NCBI GenBank assembly: GCA_954871525.1
Contig: OX940863.1
Span: forward strand, 41,030,501-41,094,500
Length of the DNA stretch: 64,000 nt
DNA from: Parietaria judaica
Lineage: Eukaryota > Streptophyta > Magnoliopsida > Rosales > Urticaceae
Direction: 5' to 3'
The translations under genes were made by a program, and so were the position numbers. Under the pieces are notes generated by a model. The model was not told where the DNA came from. It saw only the letters and a program-made list of their open reading frames with translations, and ran no database searches. Shown here in pieces: positions 63,979 through 64,000 of the stretch (positions are counted from its first letter, which is position 1; each line of letters begins with the position of its first letter).

Positions 63979-64000
63979 TTGCCTAGAGGAGAGGGTCACC
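63979..64000 (-). repeat. G4 LTR, resumed
   Basis: CGCTTGCCTAGAGGAGAGGGTC-like GC-rich sequence continues the G4 LTR beyond the old insertion and runs off the window. Assigned only by the TSD logic. Confidence 0.4.

Overview
This is a retrotransposon-dominated stretch of plant nuclear DNA with one intact host gene. Evidence for a plant is a spliced GT-AG gene for an ER-lumenal BiP ending in HDEL, LTR retrotransposons of plant types (Tat-lineage Ty3/gypsy with a second RNase H, iMet-primed Ty1/copia, a chromovirus-type solo LTR), a hAT and a Mutator-like MITE, and a Helitron end of the kind common in eudicots. A eudicot is likely; the species cannot be told from sequence alone. There are no CRISPR, rRNA, tRNA or bacterial features.

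Layout. 1-3578: 5' part of a gypsy element (G0, minus strand: gag, PBS, 5' LTR), with a hAT MITE inside gag. 3579-20735: a pile of two copia families. Family 1 (LTR-1) has very long LTRs (about 2.7-2.9 kb, TGTTGGACAT...CCCAACA). Family 2 (LTR-2) has 2.16 kb LTRs. Here there is a defective family-1 element with RT-RNase H remnants, two solo LTRs with target-site duplications (TSDs), and a 946 bp tandem duplication. 20736-23091: unclassified repeats, including a 96 bp tandem repeat. 23092-26165: 5' LTR, PBS and leader of another family-1 element (Copia-B). 26166 to about 45060: a Tat-type gypsy element (G1, minus strand) inserted in Copia-B and itself split inside gag by a full-length family-1 copia (Copia-C, 32534-44522, TSD CTTGT). 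Copia-C in turn carries a chromovirus-type solo LTR (36815-38926, TSD TGTAT). About 45060-49663: antisense ORF, 3' spacer, PPT and 3' LTR of a second Tat element (G2, plus strand). 49664-50096: a Helitron 3' end.

50100-54000: the host gene, BiP, with seven coding exons (50888-53735, 668 aa) behind a promoter carrying an ERSE-II box, a UPRE-type box and a TATA box. A Mutator-type MITE (54053-54308, 9 bp TSD) lies just downstream. 54490-64000: another nest. A minus-strand gypsy LTR (G4) is interrupted by an old, diverged LTR-1-like LTR (55644-63794, TSD AACAG). That is interrupted by a gypsy derivative with gag and an antisense ORF but no pol (G3, about 56644-62369). Its 3' LTR is interrupted by a solo LTR-1 (59169-61913, TSD CAAGT).

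How it fits together. Insertion order can be read from TSDs: G4 before the old LTR before G3 before the solo LTR-1, and Copia-B before G1 before Copia-C before the chromovirus LTR. Essentially all TE coding regions carry stops or frameshifts. BiP looks functional. The most unusual points are a copia family whose two visible internal regions share a long non-coding leader and only RT-RNase H, with no gag, protease or integrase, and Tat elements with antisense ORFs, one with its own TATA box and probable intron.
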